From Peptococcaceae bacterium (lineage in GTDB: Bacteria; Bacillota; Peptococcia; Peptococcales; Peptococcaceae), in NCBI GenBank assembly GCA_019420345.1, contig JAHZHI010000026.1, forward strand, positions 1 to 64,000: a stretch of 64,000 nucleotides of DNA. Reading direction: 5' to 3'. Within the stretch, counting starts at the first letter, position 1; every line of letters starts with the position of its first letter. A model generated the notes under the pieces. It worked only from the letters and a program-made list of their open reading frames with translations. It had not been told where the DNA came from and made no database searches. The translations under genes and the position numbers were made by a program. This document shows positions 8,422 through 18,400 of the stretch, one piece after another.

Positions 8422-9294
8422 ATGGAACTTTGGTATACTGAAGCACATTCCAAAGATGTGAAGTTCTCGATCAAGTTTGATCGGCAGCTTTACACAGAAC
8501 AGAGTGAGTTTCAGCGCATTGATGTGTTTGAAAGCAAAGAGTTCGGCCGCTTTTTCACTTTAGATGGCATCATGATGCTGACTGAGAAGGATGAATTTAT
8601 TTATCACGAGATGATCGTGCATGTGCCAATGGCAGTGCATCCAAACCCTCGCAAGGTGCTGGTAATCGGTGCTGGCGACGGCGGCTGCCTGCGAGAATTG
8701 ACCCGCTATCCGGAAGTGGAGCATATTGACGTAGTAGAAATCGATGAACGTGTCATCGCTGTCTGCCGTGAATGGCTGCCACAGACAGCCTGCGGTTTTG
8801 ACGATCCACGCGTGCACATTCATATTGCCGATGGTTTGAAATACGTGCGCAAGTGTGTGGATGAGTATGACCTCATCATTGTCGATTCCACCGACCCATT
8901 CGGTCCTGGCGAAGGCTTGTTCACAAAAGAATTCTATGGCAACTGCTTCAAAGCGCTTCATGATGACGGCATCATGGTGAATCAGCATGAAAGCCCATTT
9001 TATAAAGAAGATGCACGTGCCATGCAGCGTGCTCATAAGCGCATTGTAGAAAGCTTTGCGCTGAGCCGTGTGTATCAGGCACATATTCCAACCTATCCAT
9101 CGGGACATTGGTTGTTTGGCTTTGCGTCCAAGAAATATCATCCGGTGAAGGACCTGGATGCGCGCCGCTGGAACGCCCGCGGTTTGCAGACACGTTACTA
9201 TAATACCAACCTGCATCGCGGCAGTTTCTATCTGCCAAACTATGTGCAGGATCTGCTTGAAAATGTAGAACCAGAGGAAGACGATGAAATCTAA
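8422..9294 (+). CDS. speE: Spermidine synthase (aminopropyltransferase)
   Basis: A 290-residue aminopropyltransferase that joins the aminopropyl group of decarboxylated SAM to putrescine. The class I methyltransferase-like fold is visible: VLVIGAGDGGCLREL (nucleotide binding), VEIDERVI, and the catalytic Asp region YDLIIVDSTDPFGPGE. Length is typical of bacterial SpeE. An AGGAGG site precedes the ATG and the last codons overlap speB by 11 bases, showing translational coupling. SpeD and SpeE together make the classical spermidine route. Confidence 0.95.
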   Translation: MELWYTEAHSKDVKFSIKFDRQLYTEQSEFQRIDVFESKEFGRFFTLDGIMMLTEKDEFIYHEMIVHVPMAVHPNPRKVLVIGAGDGGCLRELTRYPEVEHIDVVEIDERVIAVCREWLPQTACGFDDPRVHIHIADGLKYVRKCVDEYDLIIVDSTDPFGPGEGLFTKEFYGNCFKALHDDGIMVNQHESPFYKEDARAMQRAHKRIVESFALSRVYQAHIPTYPSGHWLFGFASKKYHPVKDLDARRWNARGLQTRYYNTNLHRGSFYLPNYVQDLLENVEPEEDDEI

Positions 9295-10135
9295 TATCCA
9301 AACTTTTATCGCTGCAGAAGCAGCCTTTGAAGACGCGCGTGCAGTGCTCTTTGGCGCACCTTTCGACGGCACCACTTCGTTTCGCCCAGGCACGCGCTTT
9401 GGTCCGCAAGCCATCCGCGCAGAAAGCGATGGCATTGAAACTTACAGCCCTTATCAGAACAAAGATCTGGAAGACATTGCTGTCTTTGACAGCGGTGACT
9501 TGCTCCTGCCTTTTGGCAACACTGAAGCCGTGCTTGCGATGATTGAAGCACGCACCCAGGAAATTCTCGATGCTGGCAAAATGCCGGTCATGCTTGGCGG
9601 TGAACATTTGGTGACGCTGGGCGCGGTGCGGGCCATGGTGAAAAAATATCCGGATCTGCACATCATCCATTTTGATGCGCATGCCGATCTGCGTGACGAT
9701 TATCTCGGTGAACGCCTGTCCCATGCGACGGTGCTGCGCCGCAGCTGGGATCTTCTTGGCGATGGCCGCATCCATCAGTTTGGCATTCGCTCCGGTGAAC
9801 GCAGTGAATTTGAATTTGCACTCGAGCACACCGACTTTCATCCGTTTAATGTAAAAGATGTGCTTGATGTTGTCCTGGCGCTTGGCGACAAAGTGCCTGT
9901 CTATGTGACGCTGGACCTCGATGTGCTCGATCCATCGCTGTTCTGCGGCACTGGCACGCCGGAAGCCGGCGGCATTTTCTTCCAAGATTTGGAAGAAGCC
10001 CTGCTGGCGCTGGAAGCGCTGAACGTGGTAGGCTTTGATATGAACGAGCTTTCACCACATTATGACGCCTCGGGCGTATCAACTGCTGTTGCGTGCAAGG
10101 TATTGCGGGAAATGCTGCTTGCCTATGTCAAATAA
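9284..10135 (+). CDS. speB: Agmatinase
   Basis: A 283-residue ureohydrolase that splits agmatine into putrescine and urea using a two-manganese centre. The metal-binding motifs are seen in order: LGGEHLVTLG, FDAHADLRDD and TLDLDVLDPS, and the C-terminal GFDMNELSP. The arginase family includes formimidoglutamase and others, but the operon with speA, speD and speE and the family length favour agmatinase. Its start lies inside the end of speE. Confidence 0.92.
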   Translation: MKSNIQTFIAAEAAFEDARAVLFGAPFDGTTSFRPGTRFGPQAIRAESDGIETYSPYQNKDLEDIAVFDSGDLLLPFGNTEAVLAMIEARTQEILDAGKMPVMLGGEHLVTLGAVRAMVKKYPDLHIIHFDAHADLRDDYLGERLSHATVLRRSWDLLGDGRIHQFGIRSGERSEFEFALEHTDFHPFNVKDVLDVVLALGDKVPVYVTLDLDVLDPSLFCGTGTPEAGGIFFQDLEEALLALEALNVVGFDMNELSPHYDASGVSTAVACKVLREMLLAYVK

Positions 10136-10175
10136 ATGGTTATATCTATTGTAATTTTTAAGGAGGGACTTTAAA

Positions 10176-11375
10176 TTGGGAAAAGCTTTAGTAATTGGTT
10201 GTGGTGGTGTCGCTTCTGTAGCGATCCACAAAATGTGTCAGAACAGTGATGTATTTGAAGAAGTGATGATCGCGAGCCGTACCAAGAGCAAGTGCGATGA
10301 CCTGGCTGCCAAACTTGCCGGCGGCAAAACCAAACTGCACACCGCTCAGCTCGACGCTGACAAAACGGAAGACATCATTGCGCTGATCAACGAATTCCAG
10401 CCAGATGTTGTTGTCAACCTGGCACTGCCTTATCAGGATCTCACCATCATGGATGCCTGCCTGGCAACCAAGACCGACTATGTCGACACGGCCAACTACG
10501 AACCAGAAGACACTGCCAAGTTTGAATACAAGTGGCAGTGGGCTTACCGCGAACGTTTCGAAGAAGCTGGCATCACTGCGCTTTTGGGCAGTGGTTTCGA
10601 CCCAGGGGTTACCAGCGTGTTCGCTGCTTATGCTCTGAAGCATGAATTCGATGAAATCAACTACATCGATATTCTCGACTGCAACGGCGGCGACCATGGC
10701 TATCCATTTGCTACCAACTTCAATCCTGAAATCAACATTCGTGAAGTATCTGCCAAAGGCAGCTATTGGGAAGATGGCCATTGGGTAGAAACCGAACCAA
10801 TGGAAATCAAGCGTGTTTACAATTTCCCACAGGTTGGCGAAAAAGACATGTACCTGCTGCATCACGAAGAAATCGAATCTTTGGCGCTGAACATTCCTGG
10901 TATCAAACGCATTCGTTTCTTCATGACCTTTGGCGAAAGCTATCTGAACCATCTGCGCTGCCTCGAAGATGTTGGCATGACCTCCATCGAACCAATCGAA
11001 TTTGAAGGCAAGCAGATCGTTCCGCTGCAGTTCCTCAAAGCTGTATTGCCAGATCCAGCCAGCCTTGGCCCTCGTACCGTTGGCAAGACCAACATCGGCT
11101 GCATCTTCCGTGGCAAGAAAGACGGCAAAGAAAAGACCTACCAGCTCTACAATGTTTGCGACCATCAGGAATGCTACAAAGAAGTTGGCAGCCAGGCTGT
11201 CAGCTACACCACCGGCGTACCAGCCATGATTGGCGCTATGCTTTTGATGACCGGCGTTTGGAAAGGCCCTGGCGTTAAGAACATTGAAGAATTCGATCCA
11301 GATCCATTCATGGACGCACTGAACAAATGGGGTCTGCCTTGGATTGAAGAACGCAATCCAGTGCTGGTAGACTAA
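10176..11375 (+). CDS. Carboxynorspermidine/carboxyspermidine dehydrogenase
   Basis: A 399-residue member of the saccharopine dehydrogenase (Lys1-like) family. The Rossmann motif at the N-terminus (LVIGCGGVASVAIHK) and the GSGFDPGVTSVFAAYA segment match the carboxynorspermidine dehydrogenases, which condense aspartate semialdehyde with a diamine (putrescine or diaminopropane) and reduce the Schiff base with NADPH. The TTG at 10176 is the start: AGGAGGG lies eight bases before it and the Rossmann strand begins there. It is followed after one base by the matching decarboxylase, so the pair forms the alternative spermidine or norspermidine route. Confidence 0.9.
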   Translation: MGKALVIGCGGVASVAIHKMCQNSDVFEEVMIASRTKSKCDDLAAKLAGGKTKLHTAQLDADKTEDIIALINEFQPDVVVNLALPYQDLTIMDACLATKTDYVDTANYEPEDTAKFEYKWQWAYRERFEEAGITALLGSGFDPGVTSVFAAYALKHEFDEINYIDILDCNGGDHGYPFATNFNPEINIREVSAKGSYWEDGHWVETEPMEIKRVYNFPQVGEKDMYLLHHEEIESLALNIPGIKRIRFFMTFGESYLNHLRCLEDVGMTSIEPIEFEGKQIVPLQFLKAVLPDPASLGPRTVGKTNIGCIFRGKKDGKEKTYQLYNVCDHQECYKEVGSQAVSYTTGVPAMIGAMLLMTGVWKGPGVKNIEEFDPDPFMDALNKWGLPWIEERNPVLVD

Positions 11376-11376
11376 G

Positions 11377-12504
11377 ATGACGTGGCCAGTATTACAGGGG
11401 GTGCAAACCCCCTATTTTGTTATTGACGAAGACATTCTTGACACCAACCTGCAGATTTTAAAGTATGTGATGGACGAAAGCGGCGCGCGTATTTTGTTGG
11501 CGCAGAAAGCGTTCAGCGTGTATCAGTGCTATCCGCAGATTCGTGAGGTGCTCTGTGGTTCCACGGCCAGCGGCCTGCATGAAGCGCGCCTCGGCAAAGA
11601 AGAAATGGGCGGTGAAACCCATGTGTTCTGCCCGGCCTATCAGGATTACTGGTTCGACGATCTTTTGCAGGTTGCCGATCATCTGGTGTTCAACAGCCTC
11701 GGCCAGTGGCAGCATTTCCGCGATCGGGCGCTGGCTGCTGGCAAAAGCTGCGGCCTGCGCATCAACCCAATGCATTCCACCCAGGACCATGCCATCTATG
11801 ATCCATGCACCGAAGGCTCCCGCTTCGGCATATTGCGTGCCGATCTGGAGGGCGTGGACCTCACTGGCATCGACGGGCTCCACTTCCACACGCTCTGCGA
11901 GCAGAACGTGGACGCCCTCGTGGAAACCTTGGAAGTGGTGGAACGCGACTTCGGCGACTTGTTGCACCAGATGAAGTGGCTCAACCTTGGCGGCGGTCAC
12001 CACATCACGCGCATTGACTACGACATCGATACCCTCATTGCCACGGTGCGCCGTCTGCGCGAGACCTACGACGTGGAGGTCTACCTCGAGCCTGGCGAAG
12101 CCGTCGTGCTCAACGCTGGCTATCTGGTGACGTCGGTTGTGGATCTTGTGCACAACGGCATGGACATCGCCATCGTTGATGCCTCCGCAGCCTGCCATAT
12201 GCCGGACGTCATTGAAATGCCTTATCGCCCGCCGCTCGAACACAGCGGTGAAAGCGGTGAGCTGGCCCACACCTACCGCCTTGGCGGGCCAACCTGCCTG
12301 GCAGGCGATGTCATCGGCGACTATTCTTTTGCCAAGCCGCTCGCTATTGGTGATAAGCTGGTTTTTGACGACATGGCGCTTTACACCATGGTTAAAACCA
12401 ACACCTTCAATGGCATGCCGCTGCCAAGCATCTATCGCGGCAGGGCCGGCAGCTGGCAGCTGGTACGCAGTTTTGGCTACGACGATTTCAAGAGCAGATT
12501 GTAA
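11377..12504 (+). CDS. nspC: Carboxynorspermidine decarboxylase
   Basis: A 375-residue fold-III PLP decarboxylase that removes the carboxyl group of carboxynorspermidine or carboxyspermidine, giving the free triamine. The PLP lysine is Lys44 (LAQKAFSVYQ); HFHTLCEQ, LNLGGGHHIT and LEPGEAVVLNAGY are the family's phosphate- and substrate-binding segments, and GPTCLAGDV carries the partner-subunit cysteine. The ATG follows the stop of the dehydrogenase by a single base, so the two are translationally coupled. Confidence 0.93.
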   Translation: MTWPVLQGVQTPYFVIDEDILDTNLQILKYVMDESGARILLAQKAFSVYQCYPQIREVLCGSTASGLHEARLGKEEMGGETHVFCPAYQDYWFDDLLQVADHLVFNSLGQWQHFRDRALAAGKSCGLRINPMHSTQDHAIYDPCTEGSRFGILRADLEGVDLTGIDGLHFHTLCEQNVDALVETLEVVERDFGDLLHQMKWLNLGGGHHITRIDYDIDTLIATVRRLRETYDVEVYLEPGEAVVLNAGYLVTSVVDLVHNGMDIAIVDASAACHMPDVIEMPYRPPLEHSGESGELAHTYRLGGPTCLAGDVIGDYSFAKPLAIGDKLVFDDMALYTMVKTNTFNGMPLPSIYRGRAGSWQLVRSFGYDDFKSRL

Positions 12505-12526
12505 AAGCAAGGCGAGGTGATCGCTG

Positions 12527-13051
12527 ATGGAAAACAATGCGCCCGAACGTTTTCAGATACGCAGCTTGCGTGCAGAAGAAACACCGATGCTGGAAAACTT
12601 TCTTTATGAAGCCATCTTCATTCCGGAAGGCGTCACACCGCCGCCGCGCAGCATTGTCCGCGATCCGTCTCTTTCATGCTACATCGACGCCTTTGGCAGC
12701 GGTGTCTGCGACCACGCACTGGTGGCTGTGCTCTCAGATGGTACAGTCACAGGCGCTGTTTGGACGCGCCTGCTCGCTGACCATGCACCCTTCACCAGCG
12801 ATGTACCAACCTTGGCCATCGCTGTACTGCCAGCGCATCGCGGCCAAGGCATCGGCACCGCGCTGCTCCACGCCATGCTGCACGAACTTGCCTGTCACGG
12901 CTGGCGGCGTGCTGCACTCTCCGTGCAAAAAGCAAATCCAGCCCTGCGCCTTTACCAACGCGCAGGCTGCACCATTGTCCAGGACAACGGCGAAGAACTT
13001 GTCATGGTTTGTGACACGAAATCATGCCATGAAACGACAAACGACCAATGA
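12527..13051 (+). CDS. GNAT-family N-acetyltransferase
   Basis: A 174-residue acetyltransferase. The acetyl-CoA binding motif is LAIAVLPAHRGQGIGTALLHAML (the R-x-x-G-x-G/A turn is within it), followed by NPALRLYQRAGC, the usual C-terminal beta-strand region. The target is not evident; as last gene of the polyamine operon a polyamine N-acetyltransferase is a reasonable guess. GAGGTG stands seven bases before the ATG, 22 bases after nspC. Its stop codon lies inside the terminator stem. Confidence 0.8.
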   Translation: MENNAPERFQIRSLRAEETPMLENFLYEAIFIPEGVTPPPRSIVRDPSLSCYIDAFGSGVCDHALVAVLSDGTVTGAVWTRLLADHAPFTSDVPTLAIAVLPAHRGQGIGTALLHAMLHELACHGWRRAALSVQKANPALRLYQRAGCTIVQDNGEELVMVCDTKSCHETTNDQ

Positions 13052-13076
13052 TCGGCGATCATTGGTCGTTTTTTTA
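13041..13076 (+). terminator. Intrinsic terminator of the polyamine operon
   Basis: A 12-bp perfect stem (ACGACCAATGAT with its complement) followed by TTTTTTT. It overlaps the last codons of the GNAT gene. Confidence 0.93.
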
Positions 13077-13146
13077 TGACTGAGGATTTTTGTAATGGCA
13101 GGAAGCGGATACGGTATAATAGAAAGAAAAATTTGGAGGTCTTTAC

Positions 13147-13992
13147 ATGTCATCAACCACCATCACACATTCCTCCCTTGCCGCCTATGCAAATTATCTA
13201 CAAATGGAAGAACGCAGCGTTGGCACTGTGGACAATTATTTGCGCAGTCTTCGTACTTTTGTCAAGTGGCTGGGTGGTGCTCGGGTTGATAAAGCCGTTG
13301 TTGGACAGTGGAAAGAACATCTTCTCGATCTGGGCTATGCGCCGGTTACCATCAATGCCATGCTGGCAGCGGTCCACAGTTACTTGCATTTTCGTGGTTG
13401 GGACCAGTTCCGCGTGCACTACCTGCGTGTGCAGCGGCGGCTCTTTCGTGATGATGAGCGCGCGCTCAGCCGTGACGAATACATGCGCCTTCTGCGTACA
13501 GCTTACAGCAGCGGACAACGGCAGCTGGGGCTCATCATCGAAACTCTCGGTGCCACAGGCATCCGTGTCTCTGAACTGTCGGCGATCACGGTGGAAGCGG
13601 TGCAGAATGGACGTGCAGACATTCGCTTAAAAGGGAAAATCCGCACCATTCTTATTCCGCACAAATTAAGCCGTAAACTGCAAGCCTATGCGCGCGCAAA
13701 AAAAATCACCAGCGGCGCAATCTTTATCACCACTGGTGGAAAATCCATCTCACGTTTCAAAATCTGGGCAGCCATGAAACAGCTTGCCAAGCGCAGCGGC
13801 GTTGCGCCGGGAAAAGTCTTTCCCCACAATCTGCGCCATCTCTTTGCCACTGAATTCTATGCGCACAACCATGATATTGCACGTCTCGCCGACCTGCTCG
13901 GCCATTCGTCCATTGAAACCACACGGCTCTACTTAGCCGTGCCAGGCAGAAACTGCCTGCGACAATTGGAAAGCCTGCGTCTCATCTTATAA
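13147..13992 (+). CDS. Tyrosine recombinase (XerC/D-like)
   Basis: A 281-residue site-specific recombinase of the phage-integrase/Xer family. The N-terminal part (about 8-95) is a SAM-like DNA-binding core and the catalytic domain has all active residues: Arg140 (TGIRVSEL), Lys164, His227-x-x-Arg230 (HNLRHLFATEF), His253 (LGHSSIE) and the nucleophile Tyr262. GGAGG precedes the ATG and a TATAAT box lies at 13115. It is not next to obvious phage genes. Two inverted copies of an 18-bp palindrome-like site lie just downstream, which could be its target. It could also be a domestic chromosome-dimer resolvase, but the setting beside surface-protein genes argues for a local switch or a mobile island. 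Confidence 0.88.
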   Translation: MSSTTITHSSLAAYANYLQMEERSVGTVDNYLRSLRTFVKWLGGARVDKAVVGQWKEHLLDLGYAPVTINAMLAAVHSYLHFRGWDQFRVHYLRVQRRLFRDDERALSRDEYMRLLRTAYSSGQRQLGLIIETLGATGIRVSELSAITVEAVQNGRADIRLKGKIRTILIPHKLSRKLQAYARAKKITSGAIFITTGGKSISRFKIWAAMKQLAKRSGVAPGKVFPHNLRHLFATEFYAHNHDIARLADLLGHSSIETTRLYLAVPGRNCLRQLESLRLIL

Positions 13993-14012
13993 CAAAATCA
14001 ACATTTTGTTAC
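13991..14012 (+). repeat. Inverted site copy 1 (recombination-site-like)
   Basis: ACAAAATCAACATTTTGT (13993-14010) has 7-bp palindromic arms around an asymmetric CAAC centre and starts right at the recombinase stop codon. The exact reverse complement lies at 14264-14281. It can also fold as a small hairpin. Confidence 0.5.
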
Positions 14013-14024
14013 GAAAGCAGACGC

Positions 14025-14254
14025 TTACGATAATCATTCATAGTGATTATAACATGGGAATATAGCCGCGCGCAATCTGTGATTGAAATTTTGCGTACAA
14101 CAAACAGGGGCCTTGCGAACGACGGTTAAGACCCCTTTTATTGATGCGTATAATTATGTAGAAAAGGATAACTTGGACACCATTCACGATCATCTATGCT
14201 TGCTTGAGTTCATTTATCACACTAAAAGTTAACAGAGAAAGGATGCCGAAGGAA
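14025..14254 (+). other. Unassigned transcription unit or eroded ORF
   Basis: A promoter-like pair TTACGA, 17 bases, TATAAC (14025-14053) points to the terminator at 14255-14295, so a transcript of about 235 bases may be made. It contains a hairpin (AGGGG arm near 14105, CCCCT arm near 14135). Two overlapping short frames without good start codons, one ending near 14128 and one at about 14231, look like pieces of one frameshifted coding sequence, but I do not recognise them. Confidence 0.3.
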
Positions 14255-14295
14255 AGCCCTCGCACAAAATGTTGATTTTGTGCGAGGGCTTTTTG
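14255..14295 (+). terminator. Terminator containing inverted site copy 2
   Basis: A 16-bp perfect stem (AGCCCTCGCACAAAAT) with loop GTTG and a following TTTTT. The inner 18 bases (14264-14281) are the exact reverse complement of the site at 13993-14010. Confidence 0.85.
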
Positions 14296-14321
14296 TGTTG
14301 TGGAAGAGGTGAGAGCGCATC

Positions 14322-15401
14322 ATGCGAGAAACATTGGCAGCGTTTTGCCAACGCACGAACAAAGAGGCACTTTTAGCAGAGTGGGACCCAGTGCGTAACC
14401 AGCCCCTTACGCCGGACACTATTTCTTACGGCAGCAAAAAGCATGTCTGGTGGCGCTGCGCTAATGGGCACCATTGGCAGGCAGCTGTTCATACCAGGAC
14501 TGGCAGCGGCACTGCCTGTCCTTACTGCTCAGGAAGGTACGCCATACCCGGCGAAACCGATTTGGCCAGTCAATACCCCGACATTGCGCGTCAGTGGCAT
14601 CCCACAAAAAACGGCAGCCTTACCCCCGACCACGTACTGCCCGGCAGCCATCGCATCGTTTGGTGGCGCTGTGAGCAGGGGCACGAATGGCAGGCACAAA
14701 TAAAATCCCGCGTCAATGGTGCTGGCTGCCCGATCTGTGCCAACAAACAAGTGCAGATCGGTGATAACGACCTGCAAAGCCTTTATCCAGACTTGGCGCG
14801 CCAGTGGCATCCCACCAAAAATGGCACTCTAACGCCAGCCGATGTCGTCCCCGGCACCCGCCGAAAAGTCTGGTGGCAATGTGACAAGGGTCATGAATGG
14901 CAAGCCAGCGTTGCCAGCCGTGTCAATGGCAGCGGCTGCCCCATCTGTGCAGGAAAAATCGTTGTTCCAGGTGACAACGATCTGGCCAGTCAATACCCTG
15001 ACATTGCGCGCCAGTGGCACCCAACAAAAAACGGCGCCCTCACGCCGGAACACGTCGCCCCAGCCAGCAATCGCAAAGTCTGGTGGCGCTGCGACAAAGG
15101 CCACGACTACCAGGCAGTCATCGCCAGCCGCACCCAGCGCGGCGGCGGCTGCCCCTACTGTGCCAATAAGAAAGTGCTGGCAGGGTTCAACGACCTCGCC
15201 ACCCTGGAACCCGACGTCGCCAAGGAATGGCACCCCACCAAAAATGGCAGCCTCACCCCGCAGGACGTCACCCCTGGTAGCAGAAAACGCGTGTGGTGGC
15301 GCTGTAGCGCAGGCCACGAATGGCAGGCTGTCATCTACAGCCGCACTGGCAGCCAACATTGCGGTTGTCCGGTGTGTGCAGGGAAACGAGGAAAAAGCTA
15401 A
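14322..15401 (+). CDS. Five-repeat zinc-ribbon protein
   Basis: A 359-residue protein made of five tandem copies of about 67 residues. Each holds (Q/E)WHPTKNG-LTP-D/H-V-PGS, then VWW(R/Q)C--GH-(W/Y)QA and a closing CP-C(A/S), so each has a C-x-x-GH and a C-P-x-C pair, the pattern of the DUF4379/treble-clef zinc-ribbon family. No signal peptide or enzymatic domain is seen. Such repeat proteins are common near mobile genes and sometimes joined to nucleases; their role is not known to me. GAGGTGAG precedes the ATG. It lies between the recombinase and the surface proteins, transcribed in the same direction. Confidence 0.8.
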   Translation: MRETLAAFCQRTNKEALLAEWDPVRNQPLTPDTISYGSKKHVWWRCANGHHWQAAVHTRTGSGTACPYCSGRYAIPGETDLASQYPDIARQWHPTKNGSLTPDHVLPGSHRIVWWRCEQGHEWQAQIKSRVNGAGCPICANKQVQIGDNDLQSLYPDLARQWHPTKNGTLTPADVVPGTRRKVWWQCDKGHEWQASVASRVNGSGCPICAGKIVVPGDNDLASQYPDIARQWHPTKNGALTPEHVAPASNRKVWWRCDKGHDYQAVIASRTQRGGGCPYCANKKVLAGFNDLATLEPDVAKEWHPTKNGSLTPQDVTPGSRKRVWWRCSAGHEWQAVIYSRTGSQHCGCPVCAGKRGKS

Positions 15402-15425
15402 GGGGAAATTTAAAGGAGAGTCTAT

Positions 15426-18400
15426 ATGAGTAAAGTAAAAAAATGGGTTGCATTTATAGTGACGGTTTGTCTATTAACAACCATCATGCCTACGGCTGTT
15501 CTTGCCGATTCCACAATACAATCAAAAGGAACAGTGGAACAATATGTTGTTAACTCAAGGGATGAGTTAAACTATGCTTTACAAAAAATAAGTGAAATGG
15601 AAGGAGAAAATGCAGAAATCATACTTTCAGCCAATATTACCTTGTCAGATGAAATATTCGGAGTGAAAGGAAAACACATTACCGTATCCAGCAGTGGTAC
15701 TTCCCAATATACTCTTTCTTCGGGTGATAATGATATTTATTTGACTGGTGATGTAACGTTCGAGAACGTAAAGATTAAAGCACAAAGTTTTTTTGCTCAA
15801 GGATACACTGTTGAATTTGGCGAGAATTATACCGGTACTGGCTTAAGATTATATGGGGGATCTGATAAAGATTTAAATTTAACAACTAATGGTGATGAAG
15901 ATGACAGTACACATATCATCATTAGAAATGGCTCTTTTGTTTCAATCGTAGGTGGAAATAAAGACACATTTGATCAGGGTGAATATCATGAATATGCAGA
16001 CTGGAGTGATCCTGAAACTAACATTCATACGACACTTACTGGAAATGTAAAAATAGATATTTACGGTGGATGTTGGGGATACGGTTATAATATAGATGTT
16101 GGTGACACATGTTGTAACACAGGTGTCACCCCAGTAAGACTTTATGGCGGTGGCCTTGGGAGTGACACCGTTGGTGATATTACTATCAATGTTTATGATG
16201 TGGATACTGCTGCCAAATATAATGATAATATTGTAGGTGGCGGTTTTGGCATGGCTGGCGGCGAGGATGATACAACTGTCGATAATGATGCAATTAAGCA
16301 TACAGGTGTAGTATATGGTAATGTAAATCTTAACTTGCTTGGTGGTTATATTGCACCATTTTATGGCGGTGGTTATCATGGCGGAAGTGCTTTTAAGCCA
16401 TCTCTGAATGTTACCTGGGAAAGATTCAATCAGTCGAAATATCATCGTGACAAGGTAGGGGTTGTAACTGGTGATGTCAACGTCGTTATGGGTGGAGATA
16501 TGACATTGTGCCAAAATACTGCAGAAGCCTGGGGCGGATCATATGCGTCGACCATTGGCGGAGACTTGAACGTTACTATTAAGGATAATGCAAAATTGGC
16601 TGCAAAGTATGCAATGAATAATGGCGGGGCACCAACCCCTCAGAATATGGATGAATTGGTTAATAAATATGAACAATATTATGATAATAGATATAATTGT
16701 TTCTACATTACAGGTCAATATGACATTGTTAAAGGAAATGCCATTCTCAATATTGAAGGGGGGTATGTTTGGAAAATTGAGGGCACTGCGCTGAGAGAGT
16801 CTGGTAGTGAGTTAGTCGGGGTAAAAACTACTGAGGTATGTGGCAGTATGGATATCAATATTTCTGGTGGCATGGTGAATGATCTGTGGGGTGACTACTA
16901 TGGACAATCCATTATAAACGAAGGAATAAATGTCAATATGACTGGTGGAGAAGTCAGTTCGTTAAGCGCTTATGATGGACGCAATGATACATTATCATCT
17001 GGCAGTCAGGTATCCGTAGATATCAGTGGAGGAACCGTTTATGCTTTATATGGAAATCATTATCAAATGCCAAAAGGCGTAACATCATCTTTGACTTTGG
17101 ATTCCACAAATGAGTTGGAAGATAATACGTTGAATATTGGTTACATTGACGGCTTTAACTCTATTGCAGTTAAGGAAAATGCCAATGTATTAATTGATGC
17201 GGTTCCTGTTGTGCAGACAATTTTTGGTATGTCAGCTGGAAGTTTTGGTGAAGATAGTGATTTACCGTTCTATGAAAATATAGTTGATCTTAATATTGAA
17301 AAAGATGCTATTCTTACAACATGCAAAAATAAAACAGAAATTAGTGGAAACTTGACTAATACAAACGGAACATGGATTGCAAACGGAAAGACTACTATTG
17401 GAGGCAATGCCGACTCTTCTGGAGGTAAGATTTTCTTCAAGGAACCATCTGTTGTTCAAGGAAATGCTTATTGGGATGACACATTATTATGTTTGCCAGT
17501 AGTACAAAATGGTTCTAATTATGATGGCACAACCAATACAGATATTGCCCTTACTGTTAACGGACTTTCAACAGGAACAGCAAAGGTACGAACTGTCAAT
17601 AAAGAAAACCATACACAAGCAGTTACACCAACAGTTGGCGAAAACTATGTGTTATCTAAGAAAAATGAAGATAACCCTCAAGAATCTGTATATACTCTGG
17701 AAAATGAGGATGCAATTTCTGATGGATTGTATTTGAAACGGGTTAATGATCCTGCAAATGAACAAAATAACTTTATGTGGCAGGTCGCCAAAGATGAACG
17801 AATTTCCATTAAGCCTGCCAATGTCACCATCTATATGGGCGGTGACGGCTATGAAGGTACTGTAGATGCGGATGGTCAACTTATTACGGGTTCTGATCAG
17901 ATCAAAAAGAATGGCTTCCCAGAGCCAGGATTTTTGATCACCTTGCCAGATTCATTAAAGAACTTGGACCCCGAAAAACTCTATCTTCAATACAAAGATG
18001 GAGATAACACGCATCAGTGGAAATTTGAAAAATATGGATCAGGCAATCATAACGTGTATCGCATTGTTCCAGTTGAAGGGACAGAGCAACAAGCTGTGCG
18101 GATGCAGTTTACCAGAACATTGGATGACGAACAAACAGAAACCGTAACGAATGACAACTTTGATGTAGCAAAGTACATCAATGAAACCCTTACCATGAAA
18201 GTTTATGGGGAAGGCATCGAGTCAGATAAGGTTCATTTTGTGTACGATTCAAATAATAATGGCATAGATAACGGTGACCAAACCTATGATATTGCTATTC
18301 AAGACGGCACGCTCACTGTGCGCGGGACAACTAGTGCGGTTCAGACAGCGCCCGTTAACGAAAAAGATTCTTTTACAGCAACAAAAGATCAACCAGGGAT

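Noticed and set aside
10188..11165. Antisense frame over the dehydrogenase gene, with similar ones over speE, speB and nspC
   Set aside because: The plus-strand genes have clear motifs, start signals and operon order.
14025..14254. Possible transposase remnant
   Set aside because: Two short frames look coding-like, but I could not match them to any transposase family, so only an unassigned region is reported.
15942..16514. Ile/Thr-rich antisense frame in the first SLH gene
   Set aside because: Low-complexity shadow of a Gly/Asn/Asp repeat region.
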